DNA of 64,000 nt from Cryobacterium frigoriphilum (GTDB lineage Bacteria > Actinomycetota > Actinomycetes > Actinomycetales > Microbacteriaceae): contig NZ_SOHE01000018.1 in NCBI RefSeq assembly GCF_004403305.1, forward strand, positions 62,001-126,000, written 5' to 3'. Positions 51,444 to 61,183 of this stretch are shown piece after piece. Below the pieces are notes generated by a model. That model worked only from the letters and a program-made list of their open reading frames with translations, was not told the DNA's origin and did not search any database. The first letter of the stretch is position 1; each line of letters opens with the position of its first letter. The position numbers and the translations under genes were made by a program.

Positions 51444-53675
51444 CCGGGAAGCGGGCCGGGAAGCGGGCGTCTCGGCGAGGTACAGCCGCTGCGTCGAGCG
51501 GGTCATGGCGACATAGAGTGCCCCGGCACCACGTTCGGACGCGGCGAGAATCGCGGAGGGGTCGACCACGATCACGGCGTCGAACTCGAGGCCCTTCGAA
51601 TCGTGCGGCGTGAGCAGCGCGATCGGCCGGCTGAGTCCGAGCGCACCACGGCCGATCATGCTGCCGAATTCCGCGCGCAGGGTGGCGTACAGGGCATCCA
51701 ACGCCTCGTCCACCACGATCACGGCGAGGGTGCCCGCCGCGGGAAGCGCGCGGTCCGTGCGAATGGCGGCCGCGACATCCGTCACCGTTTCGACCGGCCA
51801 TTCGCTCGCCCGCACCGAGCGCGCCGGCGTGATCGGCAGGCCGTGCGCGATCGCGGTGGTCTCGGCGGCGGCGGCGATCTGGCTGGGCGTGCGGTAGTTG
51901 ACGGTGAGTTCCTCGAGGCGCCAGCGGTCGATCTCGAAGGAGCCGGCGAGAACGGGCTTGAGCGCATCCTTCCAGCTGCGCGCCGCCGCGGCCGAGGCGG
52001 CCTGGGCGATATCGCCGACGATCGTGAACGATCGGCGCGGACCGCGGCGCAGCAGCAGGCGCCACTGCATCGGCGAGAGCTCCTGGGCCTCGTCGACGAC
52101 GACATGGCCGTAGGTCCAGGTACGGTCGTGTGCGGCGCGCTCGGCGGTCGTTCCGCGATCGGTGAACTCGGTGAAGCCGTCGGCGAGGTCTTCGGCGCTG
52201 ACCAACCCCTTCACCTTCATGTTCTCAATGGCGGCTTCGGCGTTTTCCACGTCGAGCTGCCGCTGTTGGTCGGCCGCCCGCTTCTTGGCCTGGTCGACGG
52301 CGCTGTATTCGCCGAGGTGTTCGGCGGCCTCGTCGAGCAGCGGCACGTCGGCGATCGTGAATTCCGCGTCGCGGGAGCGCAGCAGCAGGGCCCGTCGCTC
52401 GGCCGTCCACGCCGGGGTCAGCTCGGCGAGCCACTGCGGCCGCGCGTACAGGTCCTGCAGCAGCTTCTCGGGGGTCAGCGGCAACCAGGCCGTGTTCAGG
52501 GCGATCCGCACATCGTTGGAGCCGCGCAGGTCTTCGCGCAGCAGCGGAATGTCATCGTCGTCGAGCGATCGGCTGCGTACCTGCAACTGGCCGAGCCAGG
52601 CCTTTGCGAGGGCATTGAGCGCGTGGTTCACGAACGCCACGCGCGCTTCGTTGTGCGGCTTGCCGCTCGACCTGGCGTGCTCGATCGCGTTGCGGATCAG
52701 CTGGGGGCTGAGCCGAAGCGGGTCGCCGTTCACCTGCAGTTCCTGGGCTTCGGCCGGCACCTTCTGGCGGCTTCGCACGGCCCGGGCGATCAGGTCGGCC
52801 ATGAACGTCTGCCCCTTGAGCGCGGCGACGGCCGGCGGGTCTTCCCGCGTGGCCTCGACGCCCGGGTAGAGCTGCCCGACCGAGGCGAGCACCACTCCGG
52901 TCTCCCCGAGCGAGGGCAGCACGGCTTCGATGTACTGCAGGAACGACCGTGACGGTCCGACGATGAGCACGCCGGAGTTCTGCAGCCGGTCACGGTGGGT
53001 ATAAAGAAGGTACGCGGCGCGGTGCAGCGCCACGGCGGTCTTGCCGGTGCCGGGCCCGCCCTGCACGACGAGCACGCCATTCAGCCCCGAGCGGATGATG
53101 CGATCCTGCTCGGCCTGGATCGTCGAGACGATGTCGGACATCTGCCCGGTGCGTTGCTGGGTGAGGGCGTTCAGCAGCGCACCCTCCCCCTGGTGCAGGC
53201 TCGCGGCGCCCTCACCATCGAGCAGGGTCGCGTCGAGTACCTCGTCGTCGATGCGGGTGACGCGGCGCCCTTCAGAGGAGAGGTGCCGCCGCGCGCGGGC
53301 GCCGAGCGGGGTCGCGGCAGTGGCCTGGTAGAAGGCGCTCGCGAGCGGCACCCGCCAGTCGAGCAGCATGGGGTGCAGGGCTTCGTCGCGCAGTCCGACC
53401 CGGCCGATATACCGGTAGACGGATGCCCCATCCGGCGTCTCCGGGGCCGTCTCCAGCCGCCCGAACGCGAGCCGATCGTCGACGTCGCGCAGCTGCACGA
53501 TGCGTTCCTGGTACAGCCGTGCAAAGGAATCCCGTTCAGTGCGGGCCTGGTGGTTGCCGCCGACGTTGAGCGATCGCACGTCGCGAAGCTGCTGCTCGGC
53601 CTCGCTCAGCAGGGCGTCCAGCCGCGAGTAAAGCGCGGTGACGTAGTCCTGCTCACGCTGAAGTTCCTGATCCAC
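51414..53675 (-). CDS. helD: HelD-type UvrD-like helicase (RNA polymerase recycling factor)
   Basis: A 753-aa superfamily 1 NTPase of the HelD/HelR kind. An N-terminal coiled-coil (LYSRLDALLSEAEQQLRDVRSL) is followed by Walker A GGPGTGKTAVALHRAAYLLY, a long central insert, Walker B VVVDEAQELSPMQWRLLLRRGP, motif III FTIVGDIAQAA, and C-terminal LLTPHDSKGLEFDAVIVVDP and ALYVAMTRSTQRLYL. Actinobacterial members remove RNA polymerase from stalled complexes, and some protect against rifampicin. GTG 53675 is chosen because GAGGGG lies 7 nt upstream; a TTG at 53711 would add 12 residues. TAAACT (53718-53723) is its likely -10 box. Confidence 0.85.
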   Translation of the reverse strand: MDQELQREQDYVTALYSRLDALLSEAEQQLRDVRSLNVGGNHQARTERDSFARLYQERIVQLRDVDDRLAFGRLETAPETPDGASVYRYIGRVGLRDEALHPMLLDWRVPLASAFYQATAATPLGARARRHLSSEGRRVTRIDDEVLDATLLDGEGAASLHQGEGALLNALTQQRTGQMSDIVSTIQAEQDRIIRSGLNGVLVVQGGPGTGKTAVALHRAAYLLYTHRDRLQNSGVLIVGPSRSFLQYIEAVLPSLGETGVVLASVGQLYPGVEATREDPPAVAALKGQTFMADLIARAVRSRQKVPAEAQELQVNGDPLRLSPQLIRNAIEHARSSGKPHNEARVAFVNHALNALAKAWLGQLQVRSRSLDDDDIPLLREDLRGSNDVRIALNTAWLPLTPEKLLQDLYARPQWLAELTPAWTAERRALLLRSRDAEFTIADVPLLDEAAEHLGEYSAVDQAKKRAADQQRQLDVENAEAAIENMKVKGLVSAEDLADGFTEFTDRGTTAERAAHDRTWTYGHVVVDEAQELSPMQWRLLLRRGPRRSFTIVGDIAQAASAAAARSWKDALKPVLAGSFEIDRWRLEELTVNYRTPSQIAAAAETTAIAHGLPITPARSVRASEWPVETVTDVAAAIRTDRALPAAGTLAVIVVDEALDALYATLRAEFGSMIGRGALGLSRPIALLTPHDSKGLEFDAVIVVDPSAILAASERGAGALYVAMTRSTQRLYLAETPASRPASRPAKAGESAV

Positions 53676-53810
53676 GTGTGTGCCCCTCAAGTGCCAACCC
53701 CTCAATTCCAAACACCTAGTTTAGATCTCTTCGCTGGGTCGACCGCGCGGGTCTACTGTGTGCAGCGACGGTGTGACGCTCAGCTATCCGCGACGGAGCA
53801 GGAGACCACG

Positions 53811-54878
53811 ATGAAGGCAATTGTGCAGGACACCTACGGGCCCCTCGACGTGCTGAAGCTGCGGGATGTGCCTAAACCGACCGCCGGTGACGGCGAGGTA
53901 CTCGTGAAGGTGCGGGCGACATCCGTTCACGCCGACGTCTGGCACGCCGTGCGCGGTGAACCCTACGCGCTGCGCTTCATGGGCTCGGGAGTGCGGCGGC
54001 CGAAGACCGCGATTCCGGGAACGGATGTTGCCGGCCTCGTCGAATCCGTCGGGCCATTCGTGACCGATTTTCGACCGGGCGACGCCGTCTACGGCGAGTG
54101 TGTCGGCGTGAACCAGTGGCACAACGGCGGGTCCTTCGCCGAATACGTCGCGGTGCCAGCCAAACGGCTGGCGCCGATGCCGACCCGGCTGAGCTTCGAA
54201 CAGGCCGCCGCGATCCCCACGTCGGCGAGCATCGCTCTCGGCTGCCTGCGTGACGAGGGCCGCATCCGGGCCGGCCAGCGGGTGCTCATCAACGGCGCCG
54301 GTGGGGCCGTCGGCACCTTCGCGGTGCAGCTCGCGCACGCCTTCGGCGCACACGTGACGGCCGTGGACAGCCCCGAAAAGCTCGACATGCTGCGGGCGAT
54401 CGGCGCGGACCGGGTCGTCGACTACACCCGGGTGGACTACACCCAGGAGGAGATCGGGGTGCACGAGCACCTCGAAAAGCCCTACGATCTGATCCTCGAC
54501 ATCGCAGGCAACCATCCGTTTTCCCGCTGCCGGCGGGTGCTCGCGCCCACCGGCACCTATGTGCTCGTGGGGCACGACCATTACGGCGCAACCGGACACA
54601 AGTGGATGGGCAGCCTCGGCCGGTTCTTCCCGCTGATGCTGCGCAGCGCCTTCGTGAAGCAACTGCCCGGGCTGCGGGGGGCGAAGGCACCGAATGACCG
54701 CTTCGCGGTCGTCACCCAGATGGTCGAAGATGGCGATCTGATGCCGGTCGTCGACCGAACGTATCCGCTCGCCGAAGCGGTCGCCGCCCTGCGCTACCTG
54801 ACCGAGGAGCAGACCCGCGGCAAGATCGTGCTCACCGTGGGCGACGCTCCCGACGAGCGGATGAGTAACGGGGATTGA
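53811..54878 (+). CDS. Zinc-free MDR alcohol dehydrogenase/quinone reductase
   Basis: A 355-aa medium-chain dehydrogenase of the quinone-reductase-like class: MKAIVQDTYGPLDVLKLRDV, VRATSVHADVWHAVRGEPYALRFM, AIPGTDVAGLVESVG, Rossmann motif VLINGAGGAVGTFAVQLAHAFGAHVTAVDS and QTRGKIVLTV near the end. AGGAG lies 6 nt before the ATG at 53811. It is divergent from helD and convergent with jetC, whose stop is only 12 bp away. The gene occupies the place where jetD would be expected. Its last codons (DERMSNGD) run into a tRNA-like sequence. Confidence 0.88.
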   Translation: MKAIVQDTYGPLDVLKLRDVPKPTAGDGEVLVKVRATSVHADVWHAVRGEPYALRFMGSGVRRPKTAIPGTDVAGLVESVGPFVTDFRPGDAVYGECVGVNQWHNGGSFAEYVAVPAKRLAPMPTRLSFEQAAAIPTSASIALGCLRDEGRIRAGQRVLINGAGGAVGTFAVQLAHAFGAHVTAVDSPEKLDMLRAIGADRVVDYTRVDYTQEEIGVHEHLEKPYDLILDIAGNHPFSRCRRVLAPTGTYVLVGHDHYGATGHKWMGSLGRFFPLMLRSAFVKQLPGLRGAKAPNDRFAVVTQMVEDGDLMPVVDRTYPLAEAVAALRYLTEEQTRGKIVLTVGDAPDERMSNGD

Positions 54879-54896
54879 ACTCGCGACCTCCTAGGC
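54866..54896 (-). other. tRNA-like 3' fragment at the jetC/oxidoreductase junction
   Basis: Read on the minus strand, GGAGGTCGCGAGTTCAATCC followed by CCGTT resembles the variable loop and T arm of a tRNA (TTCAATC loop). No acceptor, D or anticodon arm can be found, and one T-stem pair is mismatched, so this is at most a remnant, of the sort left by integration or deletion at a tRNA gene. Confidence 0.35.
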
Positions 54897-57800
54897 GGGC
54901 ACCGGGGTCGACAGGGACGTCGAAACAAGCGGCGTGATGTAGGAATACCCGGTGGTGTTGTTCTTGGTCATCGACAGCACGAGATCCATGTGCGGCTCGA
55001 GCGCGGTGACCTTGTCGAGCGGGGCACCGACGATGAGCTGAAAACCGAGTCCCTTCCACGCCGCGACGGCTCGACCGGCGAACTCGGCGTCGGACTTGAC
55101 GAAACCCTCGTCGAGGAACACCGGCGCGAATCGGGGTCGGGTGCGGCTCTCGTCGCCGAGCTGAAATCGCAACGCAGCCCCCACGACGAACGCCACGAGC
55201 TCCTGCGACTCGCCACCGCTCTTGCCTCCGAGCGATGAGTAGGTGCTGACCTCGACCCCCTCGGGAGTCAGGCGCACGGCCGTGATCTCCACGTGCTTGC
55301 GCACGTCGAGCAGAAGCTCGCGCTGGCCGTCGCCGCGGCCGCCACCGCCCTCACCGCCGCCGTCGGGCTTGCGAATGAGCGCCATGAACGCCCGCAGCCG
55401 GGTGAAGCGGTTCTCGGTCTGCTCGTCGGTGAAGAGTTCGGTCGCGCCCGACGACAGCAGCGTGAGTTCGCGTCGAAATGCGGTCGCATCGTCGCGGTGC
55501 AGCCGTCGCAGGCTGATCTTCAACCGGTCACGGCCCGCACCAAACGGCAGCGTCGTGAGGATCTCGTTGATGGGCCGCAGCCGGTCTTCGATCTCTTCGA
55601 TCGCGGTCGTGAACGCGCCGGCCAACGGCACGAGGTCTTGGCCGCTCCACGCCGCGAGGCGGCGCTTCCACTCCTGGCGCCGCTCGTGCAGACCGAGCGT
55701 GTACACGGCGTCGAGAATGTCGTTGTAGCTCGTGAACGACTCCATCGACACCCCGATGTTCGGGTCGGGCCAGCGACTCTGAAACGTCTCGAAAATGCGC
55801 AACAGCGAGTCGCGGGCGCTTGCGGCGGCGCCACGGTCCTGTGCGGACTGCTCCGTCAGGCGCTCCCGCAGGCGTTTCACGCCTCCCGCGAAGGCTGCGA
55901 GGTCGTGCTGGTCGCCGACGAGGGCGAACTGGGCGTCCAGGTGCGCGGCGTTGTCGGCGGTCAAGACCACGGAGTCGCCCCGCTCGATGCGGTCGAGCCC
56001 GTCGGTGACCACGTCCTGGTCATCGACGATGTGGCCCTGTTCGGCGCCGAGCCGCACGGCGTGCTGGTCGGTGGAGTGCTTGAGCTTCTGGGCGGCCTCG
56101 AGTTCGCCGGCGAGGCGTGCCTCCTCCTCTTTCAGGGCGCGCAGCACGTCGCTGCCGGCCAGCACCCGTTCCTGCTCGGCCTGCTTGTCGGCGATTTTCG
56201 ACTCGGCGGCGGGCACGTCGATACCGAGCCACGCGGCATCCGCGACGAATTGGTGGGCGGCCTTGCGGGCGCGCAGATCCGCGATGCGCTCGCCGAGAGC
56301 GGATGCCTCCTTCGCCACGGCGTTCGCCGTCGCCGTGCACTCGGCGAGTTCCGTGGTGATGTCGTCGAGACGGGCGCGACTGGAGAAGCCGATGATGGAC
56401 TTCTGGTCCTGATTCCAGCCGTGGGCGCCGCGGGAGCCGTTGCGGGTCTGCCCGCTCGGCGTGACGCGGGGGCCGTCGCCGACCAGTTCGGCCGGCGTGG
56501 CCACGCAGAGCGCGTCCAGGTTCGTTGCCTGCACCCGCTCGCGGGCCCAGCCGCTGAAGGGCGAGTCGACGAAGGTGAGCTTGCCCGAGACATAGCGGGC
56601 GTCGCCGGCTACCGGTTCGAAAGCACGCAACGGCACACCCTCGAAGTGGATTCGCACCGGGATGCGCAAGGGGTCGATGGCCTGGCTGAGGGCGGCGAGT
56701 TTCGTCTCGTCGACGAGCATGACCCGCACGACGGATGCGAGGGTGACCTCGGCCGCCTGGCGCCACTGCTCCTCGTCGGCGGCGAGGTCGATGAGTTCGG
56801 CCACGAAGGGCAGGTCCTCGGCCGGGATGCCGGCGGCCTCTGCGATCATCAGCCGCGCGTTGTGCAGGTGCTGCGGCACCAGGCTCGCCCGGCCGGCGAG
56901 GTAGCCGTGCTCCTGCTTGAGGGCGCGAATCTGTTCCTCGACGGGATAGGAGGTGCGCTGCAGGGTTGCGCGGTCGGCGTCGAGGGCATCCGCTGCCGGC
57001 GTGAAGGTGCCGAGAAAGTCGGCCGCGACGGTCTGCGCGGCCAGAAACTCGGGCTGAGAGTGGATCGGCGTCTCGAGCACGGCCACCCGGGCGTCGAAGG
57101 TGGCACGCTCGGCGGCAACGTCATCACGCTGGTTGCCCAGCTGCTCGAGATCGTTCGCGAGGCTCGCGAGCACGTCGCCGCCATTGTCGCGCTGTTGGGC
57201 CTGAACCGCGGCGACTCGGGCCTTCAGCTCGGTCTCGGCGTCGCGGGCGCGGGCCAGTTCGACGAGGTTGCCGCGACGTTCGGCGCCGTTCAGATCGGCC
57301 GCGCCGTCAAGCAGGGCGCGCTCGGTCAGCAGCCGCCAGAGCACGAAGGGAGTATCGCCGGCGCGGTGCACCCCGAAGGTATCGATCAGCTCGGCCTTCT
57401 CGCTCGCTGCCTCATAGTCGCGGTGCAGGGCGGGGATGCGTTCGAGCACCTGGGCCTTCTGCGCTTCGGTGACCATGGCCCGGTACGACCGTTCGAGGTC
57501 TTCGAAGTGCGCGACGGCCTTGTCGGCGGCGGCGTAGGTCGCCGGTTCTTCGAGCACCATCGATTTGTAGAGGCCGTCGACGGTCTTGACCTGCTGTCCG
57601 GCCTGGATGCGGGCGAGCAGGCGCAGGGCCTTGCCGCCCTCGCCGTTCGCCCCGATGCCGAGCCGCGTGTACAGCGTCTGGGCGAATGCGGCGTAGGTGT
57701 CGAAGATGTCGAGCTCGGGAAAACGGTTCTTGAGTGCCCGTTTGTCGAAGCGGCTTTCGGTGACCTCGGCGAGGTCACGCAGGTCGAGGCGACCGTCGAT

Positions 57801-58292
57801 CGTCGCCATTTTCATTGACAGGTCAGCGAATTTGCTCGCCCCGCGCGGCACGAAGTAGGCCCGCAGCACCGTGAAGCGGCGGTTGTTGTCGTCGATGAAC
57901 GTCATCGCCACGGCGCCCCAGGTGGCTTCCTGAGAACCGCGCAAGACCTGATCCTGCAACGCGCCCGTGCCCGCCTCGCGGCTGGAGTCGGTCTTTCCGC
58001 GCAGGTAGGTCATCAGGTTGCGCTGGTCGACACTGCGCGCCCGGCCGGAGCCGGCATCATTGCTCGCACCGTTGAAGGGGGTATCGGAGGGCATCATGAG
58101 GGCGAGGTAGGCGTCGAGCAGGCTGCTCTTGCCGGTACCGGAGGCCCCGGAGACGAGCGTCGCGGTCGGCGCAAAGGCAATCTCGTGGTGGCCCTGGAAG
58201 CCGCCCCAGTTGACCATCTGGAAGGACTCGGCCTTCCACTGGGTGGTGCCCTCGGTCGAGCCGTCGATGTAGAAAAGGGGGGAATCAGTCAT
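54891..58292 (-). CDS. jetC: Condensin-like ATPase JetC (MukB/SbcC-like)
   Basis: A 1133-aa SMC-like ATPase. The N-terminal head has [14 protein letters not shown] and Walker [10 protein letters not shown] (49-57); long coiled-coil arms with a hinge region span roughly 280-800; the C-terminal head has the signature [11 protein letters not shown] (from 1021) and Walker [11 protein letters not shown] (Asp1061-Glu1062). Length, order and neighbours match the Wadjet/MksB-type motor JetC, which extrudes DNA loops. It overlaps jetB by 8 bp. No jetD nuclease gene follows: the next gene is a convergent oxidoreductase 12 bp away. Confidence 0.88.
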   Translation of the reverse strand: MTDSPLFYIDGSTEGTTQWKAESFQMVNWGGFQGHHEIAFAPTATLVSGASGTGKSSLLDAYLALMMPSDTPFNGASNDAGSGRARSVDQRNLMTYLRGKTDSSREAGTGALQDQVLRGSQEATWGAVAMTFIDDNNRRFTVLRAYFVPRGASKFADLSMKMATIDGRLDLRDLAEVTESRFDKRALKNRFPELDIFDTYAAFAQTLYTRLGIGANGEGGKALRLLARIQAGQQVKTVDGLYKSMVLEEPATYAAADKAVAHFEDLERSYRAMVTEAQKAQVLERIPALHRDYEAASEKAELIDTFGVHRAGDTPFVLWRLLTERALLDGAADLNGAERRGNLVELARARDAETELKARVAAVQAQQRDNGGDVLASLANDLEQLGNQRDDVAAERATFDARVAVLETPIHSQPEFLAAQTVAADFLGTFTPAADALDADRATLQRTSYPVEEQIRALKQEHGYLAGRASLVPQHLHNARLMIAEAAGIPAEDLPFVAELIDLAADEEQWRQAAEVTLASVVRVMLVDETKLAALSQAIDPLRIPVRIHFEGVPLRAFEPVAGDARYVSGKLTFVDSPFSGWARERVQATNLDALCVATPAELVGDGPRVTPSGQTRNGSRGAHGWNQDQKSIIGFSSRARLDDITTELAECTATANAVAKEASALGERIADLRARKAAHQFVADAAWLGIDVPAAESKIADKQAEQERVLAGSDVLRALKEEEARLAGELEAAQKLKHSTDQHAVRLGAEQGHIVDDQDVVTDGLDRIERGDSVVLTADNAAHLDAQFALVGDQHDLAAFAGGVKRLRERLTEQSAQDRGAAASARDSLLRIFETFQSRWPDPNIGVSMESFTSYNDILDAVYTLGLHERRQEWKRRLAAWSGQDLVPLAGAFTTAIEEIEDRLRPINEILTTLPFGAGRDRLKISLRRLHRDDATAFRRELTLLSSGATELFTDEQTENRFTRLRAFMALIRKPDGGGEGGGGRGDGQRELLLDVRKHVEITAVRLTPEGVEVSTYSSLGGKSGGESQELVAFVVGAALRFQLGDESRTRPRFAPVFLDEGFVKSDAEFAGRAVAAWKGLGFQLIVGAPLDKVTALEPHMDLVLSMTKNNTTGYSYITPLVSTSLSTPVPA

Positions 58293-59022
58293 TCGCGGGG
58301 CTCCAGATGGCGGGCAGGGCTAAGTTGTCGGCGAGGTCTGGCGCTGGGCTCGCTGGGGCCCCGTTCTGGCTGACCAGCCAGTCGAGTAGTTCGCCGAGCC
58401 GTTGGACCGGCAGCAGCACCTCTATCACCGCCGACACTCGAAACCGGTCGGCGTCGCTCGTCTTGAGCAGCACCCGCGCCTTGGCGAGGCTGTCGACGGC
58501 AGCCGCGGCCCGGCGGGCATCACCGGAACGGTCGGTCGCGTGTTCCGGGCGAAAGTGCGCAACGTTGTCCACGAGATTGTCGCGGTCGACGAGCACGATC
58601 TCCTGACCGCTTGCCCGCTCGCTGCGAAACCGCTGGCGCAGCAGCACGAGCAGAATCGTCTCTTCGCGAGTGTACGCCACATCGTGCAGCAGGGTCGGAA
58701 AGCGGTCGCCGCCCTCGGCGACGGCCTGGCGTTTGAACGCGACCTCGTAGTGCAGGTCGACGTGCAGGTCGAGAAAGACGTCGTTCAGGCGCGAGCGCAG
58801 CAGGCTCTGCGAGGCCAGCAGGGTCTGCCATTCCGCGGGCTGCAGCGCGGCCGAGATGTAGCGGTGCTTGAGCAGCAGCACGAGGGTGCGGCGTTGTTCG
58901 ATGCTGAGCCCGCCTTCGTCGCCCTCGAACAGCGAGAAGCTGGCCGGGTCGCGCTCGACGCTTGTATCGTCTCCGGTAGCGTCCGTGCGGTCGTCCGTCT
59001 CGTTGTCAGTCATGCCGCTCAC
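58285..59022 (-). CDS. jetB: Wadjet kite-like subunit JetB (DUF4194)
   Basis: A 245-aa protein matching the DUF4194/MksE-type winged-helix kite subunit: [87 protein letters not shown] and [27 protein letters not shown]. It should bridge JetA and the JetC heads. A GTG at 59022 overlaps the jetA stop (GTGA); ATG at 59013 is an alternative start. It overlaps jetC by 8 bp. Confidence 0.85.
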   Translation of the reverse strand: MSGMTDNETDDRTDATGDDTSVERDPASFSLFEGDEGGLSIEQRRTLVLLLKHRYISAALQPAEWQTLLASQSLLRSRLNDVFLDLHVDLHYEVAFKRQAVAEGGDRFPTLLHDVAYTREETILLVLLRQRFRSERASGQEIVLVDRDNLVDNVAHFRPEHATDRSGDARRAAAAVDSLAKARVLLKTSDADRFRVSAVIEVLLPVQRLGELLDWLVSQNGAPASPAPDLADNLALPAIWSPAND

Positions 59023-60557
59023 TCATTCTCGTCTGAAGTCTGGTTTGGTTCGGTCGGGCCGTACGGCAGGGCGGCCAGGGCTGCGGTCTCGGCATCCGTC
59101 AGCATGATGCGCGGCACGGTGAAGCTGCGCACGCTGCCGTCGGGCCGCACGGTCTCGAAGCTTTCCACGGCCTCGGCCCGGTGCACGGCGTCGACCTGCG
59201 TCGCGATCTGCAGCATGCCCAGAATCTCGACCGGGCGCCGCAGCGTCACCGCGAGCGCGTTGAACGCCGCTCCGACGGATGCCGCATCCCCCGTGCTGAA
59301 GGCCGTCACGATCGCGTCGCGCATCTCCTCGAGCAGCGGACCGCCCTGCTGGCGCATCGCGTCGAGGCTCGGCGGTTCGGGTGCGTCACCCATCACGTCG
59401 TCGAGCTCCGGCGGCGCGAGATGGGCGGCGGGATCGTAGAACCGTTCCTGCAGGTGCTCCACCTCCAGGGTGCCCGGCATGAGTTCCGCCGTGACGGTGG
59501 CGCGCGGGCCGGCCGTCTGCATCCAGACGGCGAGTTCCTTGTTGATGCCCTGCAGCATCCGCTCGAGTTCGCGGTCCTTCACGACGTCGTGGTTCACAAT
59601 GTGCTCGCGCAGGGTCGTGCTGAGGCCGTTGCGCTGGGTAAGCACGTCGTCGATACCCTTGCGGATCAGGCCGACGGTGCCCATGAAGCCGCGGCGGTCG
59701 GTCGCGGACAGTTCGAGCGCGAAGGGGTGCAGCAGGATCGTCTCGAGGTCGTTCTTGAGCGCGAGCATGAGCGTGTCGTTGCGCAGCAGGGCGAAGGCGC
59801 CCTCGAAGGCACGGCCCTCTTTGGTGGAGGTCATCAGGGCATCCGTCTTGGCGAGGTAGTCGTCGAGCACCTCGCTGATCGGGCGTTCCTCACCGCGGAA
59901 GTCGTTGATGATCTGCCGGTGCATGCCGGCGACGGACTCTTCGACCCGTTTGAAGTCGCTCGGCAGCTGATTGATCAGGTCGATGAGGTTGGCGTAGCCC
60001 TCGAGCATCTGCTCGTTGGAGGCGCTCGCGACGTCGCCGCCGGCATCCAGACGATCACGTTCGCTCTGCTTCTCGGCGATCTCCTGGTCCAGGCGACGGA
60101 TGCGTTCCTGCCGATCCGGGTTCGCCTGCGTCGCACGGTGCCTGGCCGTGTCGACGATCGTCGTGAGGCGGGACTCGCTGATCAGCGCGCGGTCGCGGGC
60201 GAGGCCGTCGACGAGCAGCAGCGCCTCGAGGGCGTGGGAGGTGAGGGAGTAGAACTCCTCTCCGTTGTCCGAGCTGTTGTCCCCCATTTCGCGGTACAGC
60301 CACAGGTCGTTCATCCATTGCACGCACAGTGCGCGGCCGTTCTTGCCTGGCACCTCGCTGCCGACGCTGCGGAGGTCGGCGAGGTAGGCATCCACCTGGG
60401 TGTGCAGCAGATCGGCCTGCACGCTGCGGCGGTCCCGGCTGAAAGAACTCTTGAAGACGGCGAGCACGAACGGAGCCCATTTGCGGTCCAGCAGGCGCAG
60501 GGTGGGTTTGTCGAAGGCCTCGCGCACCCGCGCCAATTCGGCCGCAATCTCACTCAC
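59019..60557 (-). CDS. jetA: Wadjet kleisin-like subunit JetA (DUF3375)
   Basis: A 512-aa DUF3375 protein (MksF/MukF-like kleisin role): [128 protein letters not shown], then a C-terminal winged-helix region. GTG at 60557 is chosen because AAAGGA lies 8 nt upstream; a longer frame to 60641 lacks support. It is first gene of jetABC; a possible -10 box TAAAGT lies in the leader. With JetB and JetC it forms the loop-extruding complex of Wadjet. Confidence 0.87.
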   Translation of the reverse strand: MSEIAAELARVREAFDKPTLRLLDRKWAPFVLAVFKSSFSRDRRSVQADLLHTQVDAYLADLRSVGSEVPGKNGRALCVQWMNDLWLYREMGDNSSDNGEEFYSLTSHALEALLLVDGLARDRALISESRLTTIVDTARHRATQANPDRQERIRRLDQEIAEKQSERDRLDAGGDVASASNEQMLEGYANLIDLINQLPSDFKRVEESVAGMHRQIINDFRGEERPISEVLDDYLAKTDALMTSTKEGRAFEGAFALLRNDTLMLALKNDLETILLHPFALELSATDRRGFMGTVGLIRKGIDDVLTQRNGLSTTLREHIVNHDVVKDRELERMLQGINKELAVWMQTAGPRATVTAELMPGTLEVEHLQERFYDPAAHLAPPELDDVMGDAPEPPSLDAMRQQGGPLLEEMRDAIVTAFSTGDAASVGAAFNALAVTLRRPVEILGMLQIATQVDAVHRAEAVESFETVRPDGSVRSFTVPRIMLTDAETAALAALPYGPTEPNQTSDENE

Positions 60558-60710
60558 GTTGTTGTTCCTTTCCCGCCCCGGGTTCAACTTTAACCGAAAC
60601 GATTGTTGAGCGAACACCCGACGCGGGGCGTGAGCCGGCACGAGTCGGCCGGTGTGCGTCGTGTGTGAGACTGTCAGAACGACTTTTCTGGATTTTCTGG
60701 AGGCCCCACG

Positions 60711-61016
60711 GTGAACGACCCGCGCGCGAACATAAACGGCAACAACCTCTTCACTCTGGGTGCACCCCGGGCCGACTACACGAAGACGCCCGGCCGGGTG
60801 CCGGGGTTCTGGCTGTCCCTCGGCGGCTTCGTGCTGGCAATTGTGTTTCCGTTTCCGGCCGTCATCGTCGCCGTGATCGGGCTGACCTTCACGATGCAGG
60901 CCTACCGAGTGATTCCGGTTCGGGCGCGCGGCCGCGGCCTGGTCTTGGCCGGATTGGGGTTGTCGATTGGTGCCATTGCGCTCGTCTTGCTGCGCTCGAT
61001 CGCCTCGCTCTTCTAG
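60711..61016 (+). CDS. Small DUF4190-like membrane protein, 101 aa
   Basis: A 101-aa protein with a polar N-terminus (MNDPRANINGNNLFTLGAPR) and two or three hydrophobic segments (FWLSLGGFVLAIVFPFPAVIVAVIGLTFTM, GRGLVLAGLGLSIGAIALVLL), laid out like DUF4190 proteins. A GTG start at 60711 follows GGAGG by 7 nt. It diverges from jetA with a 153-bp gap. Function unknown. Confidence 0.72.
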   Translation: MNDPRANINGNNLFTLGAPRADYTKTPGRVPGFWLSLGGFVLAIVFPFPAVIVAVIGLTFTMQAYRVIPVRARGRGLVLAGLGLSIGAIALVLLRSIASLF

Positions 61017-61146
61017 ATTTTCCGGGATTCACCCAGAATTAGCCGGATTTTCCGGTCGGTCGTTTGGTTGAGTCGCGCAGATCGCACCTTCGTTTCTGAA
61101 ACGAAGGTGCTGTTTACGCGATCGAACATTTAACCCTGCCCGGGCC

Positions 61147-61177
61147 TTGCCGGCGCGTGGGAGGCCACCCCTAGACT
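61147..61177 (+). promoter_or_regulatory. Promoter of a leaderless membrane-protein gene
   Basis: TTGCCG (61147-61152) and TAGACT (61172-61177) are placed as -35 and -10 elements with a 19-bp spacer, and the ATG follows the -10 box by only 6 nt, so transcription should begin at or next to the start codon. Confidence 0.55.
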
Positions 61178-61183
61178 GCCCGC

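Noticed and set aside
54866-54896. Complete tRNA gene
   Set aside because: Only a T-arm-like part is present; no acceptor, D or anticodon arm can be built from the flanks.
55293-57818. Long plus-strand open frame antisense to jetC
   Set aside because: It is the shadow of the JetC coding frame, with no family motif and no ribosome site.
54891-60557. Complete Wadjet (JetABCD) plasmid-defence system
   Set aside because: JetD is missing from the expected position and from the rest of the window, so only JetABC is claimed.
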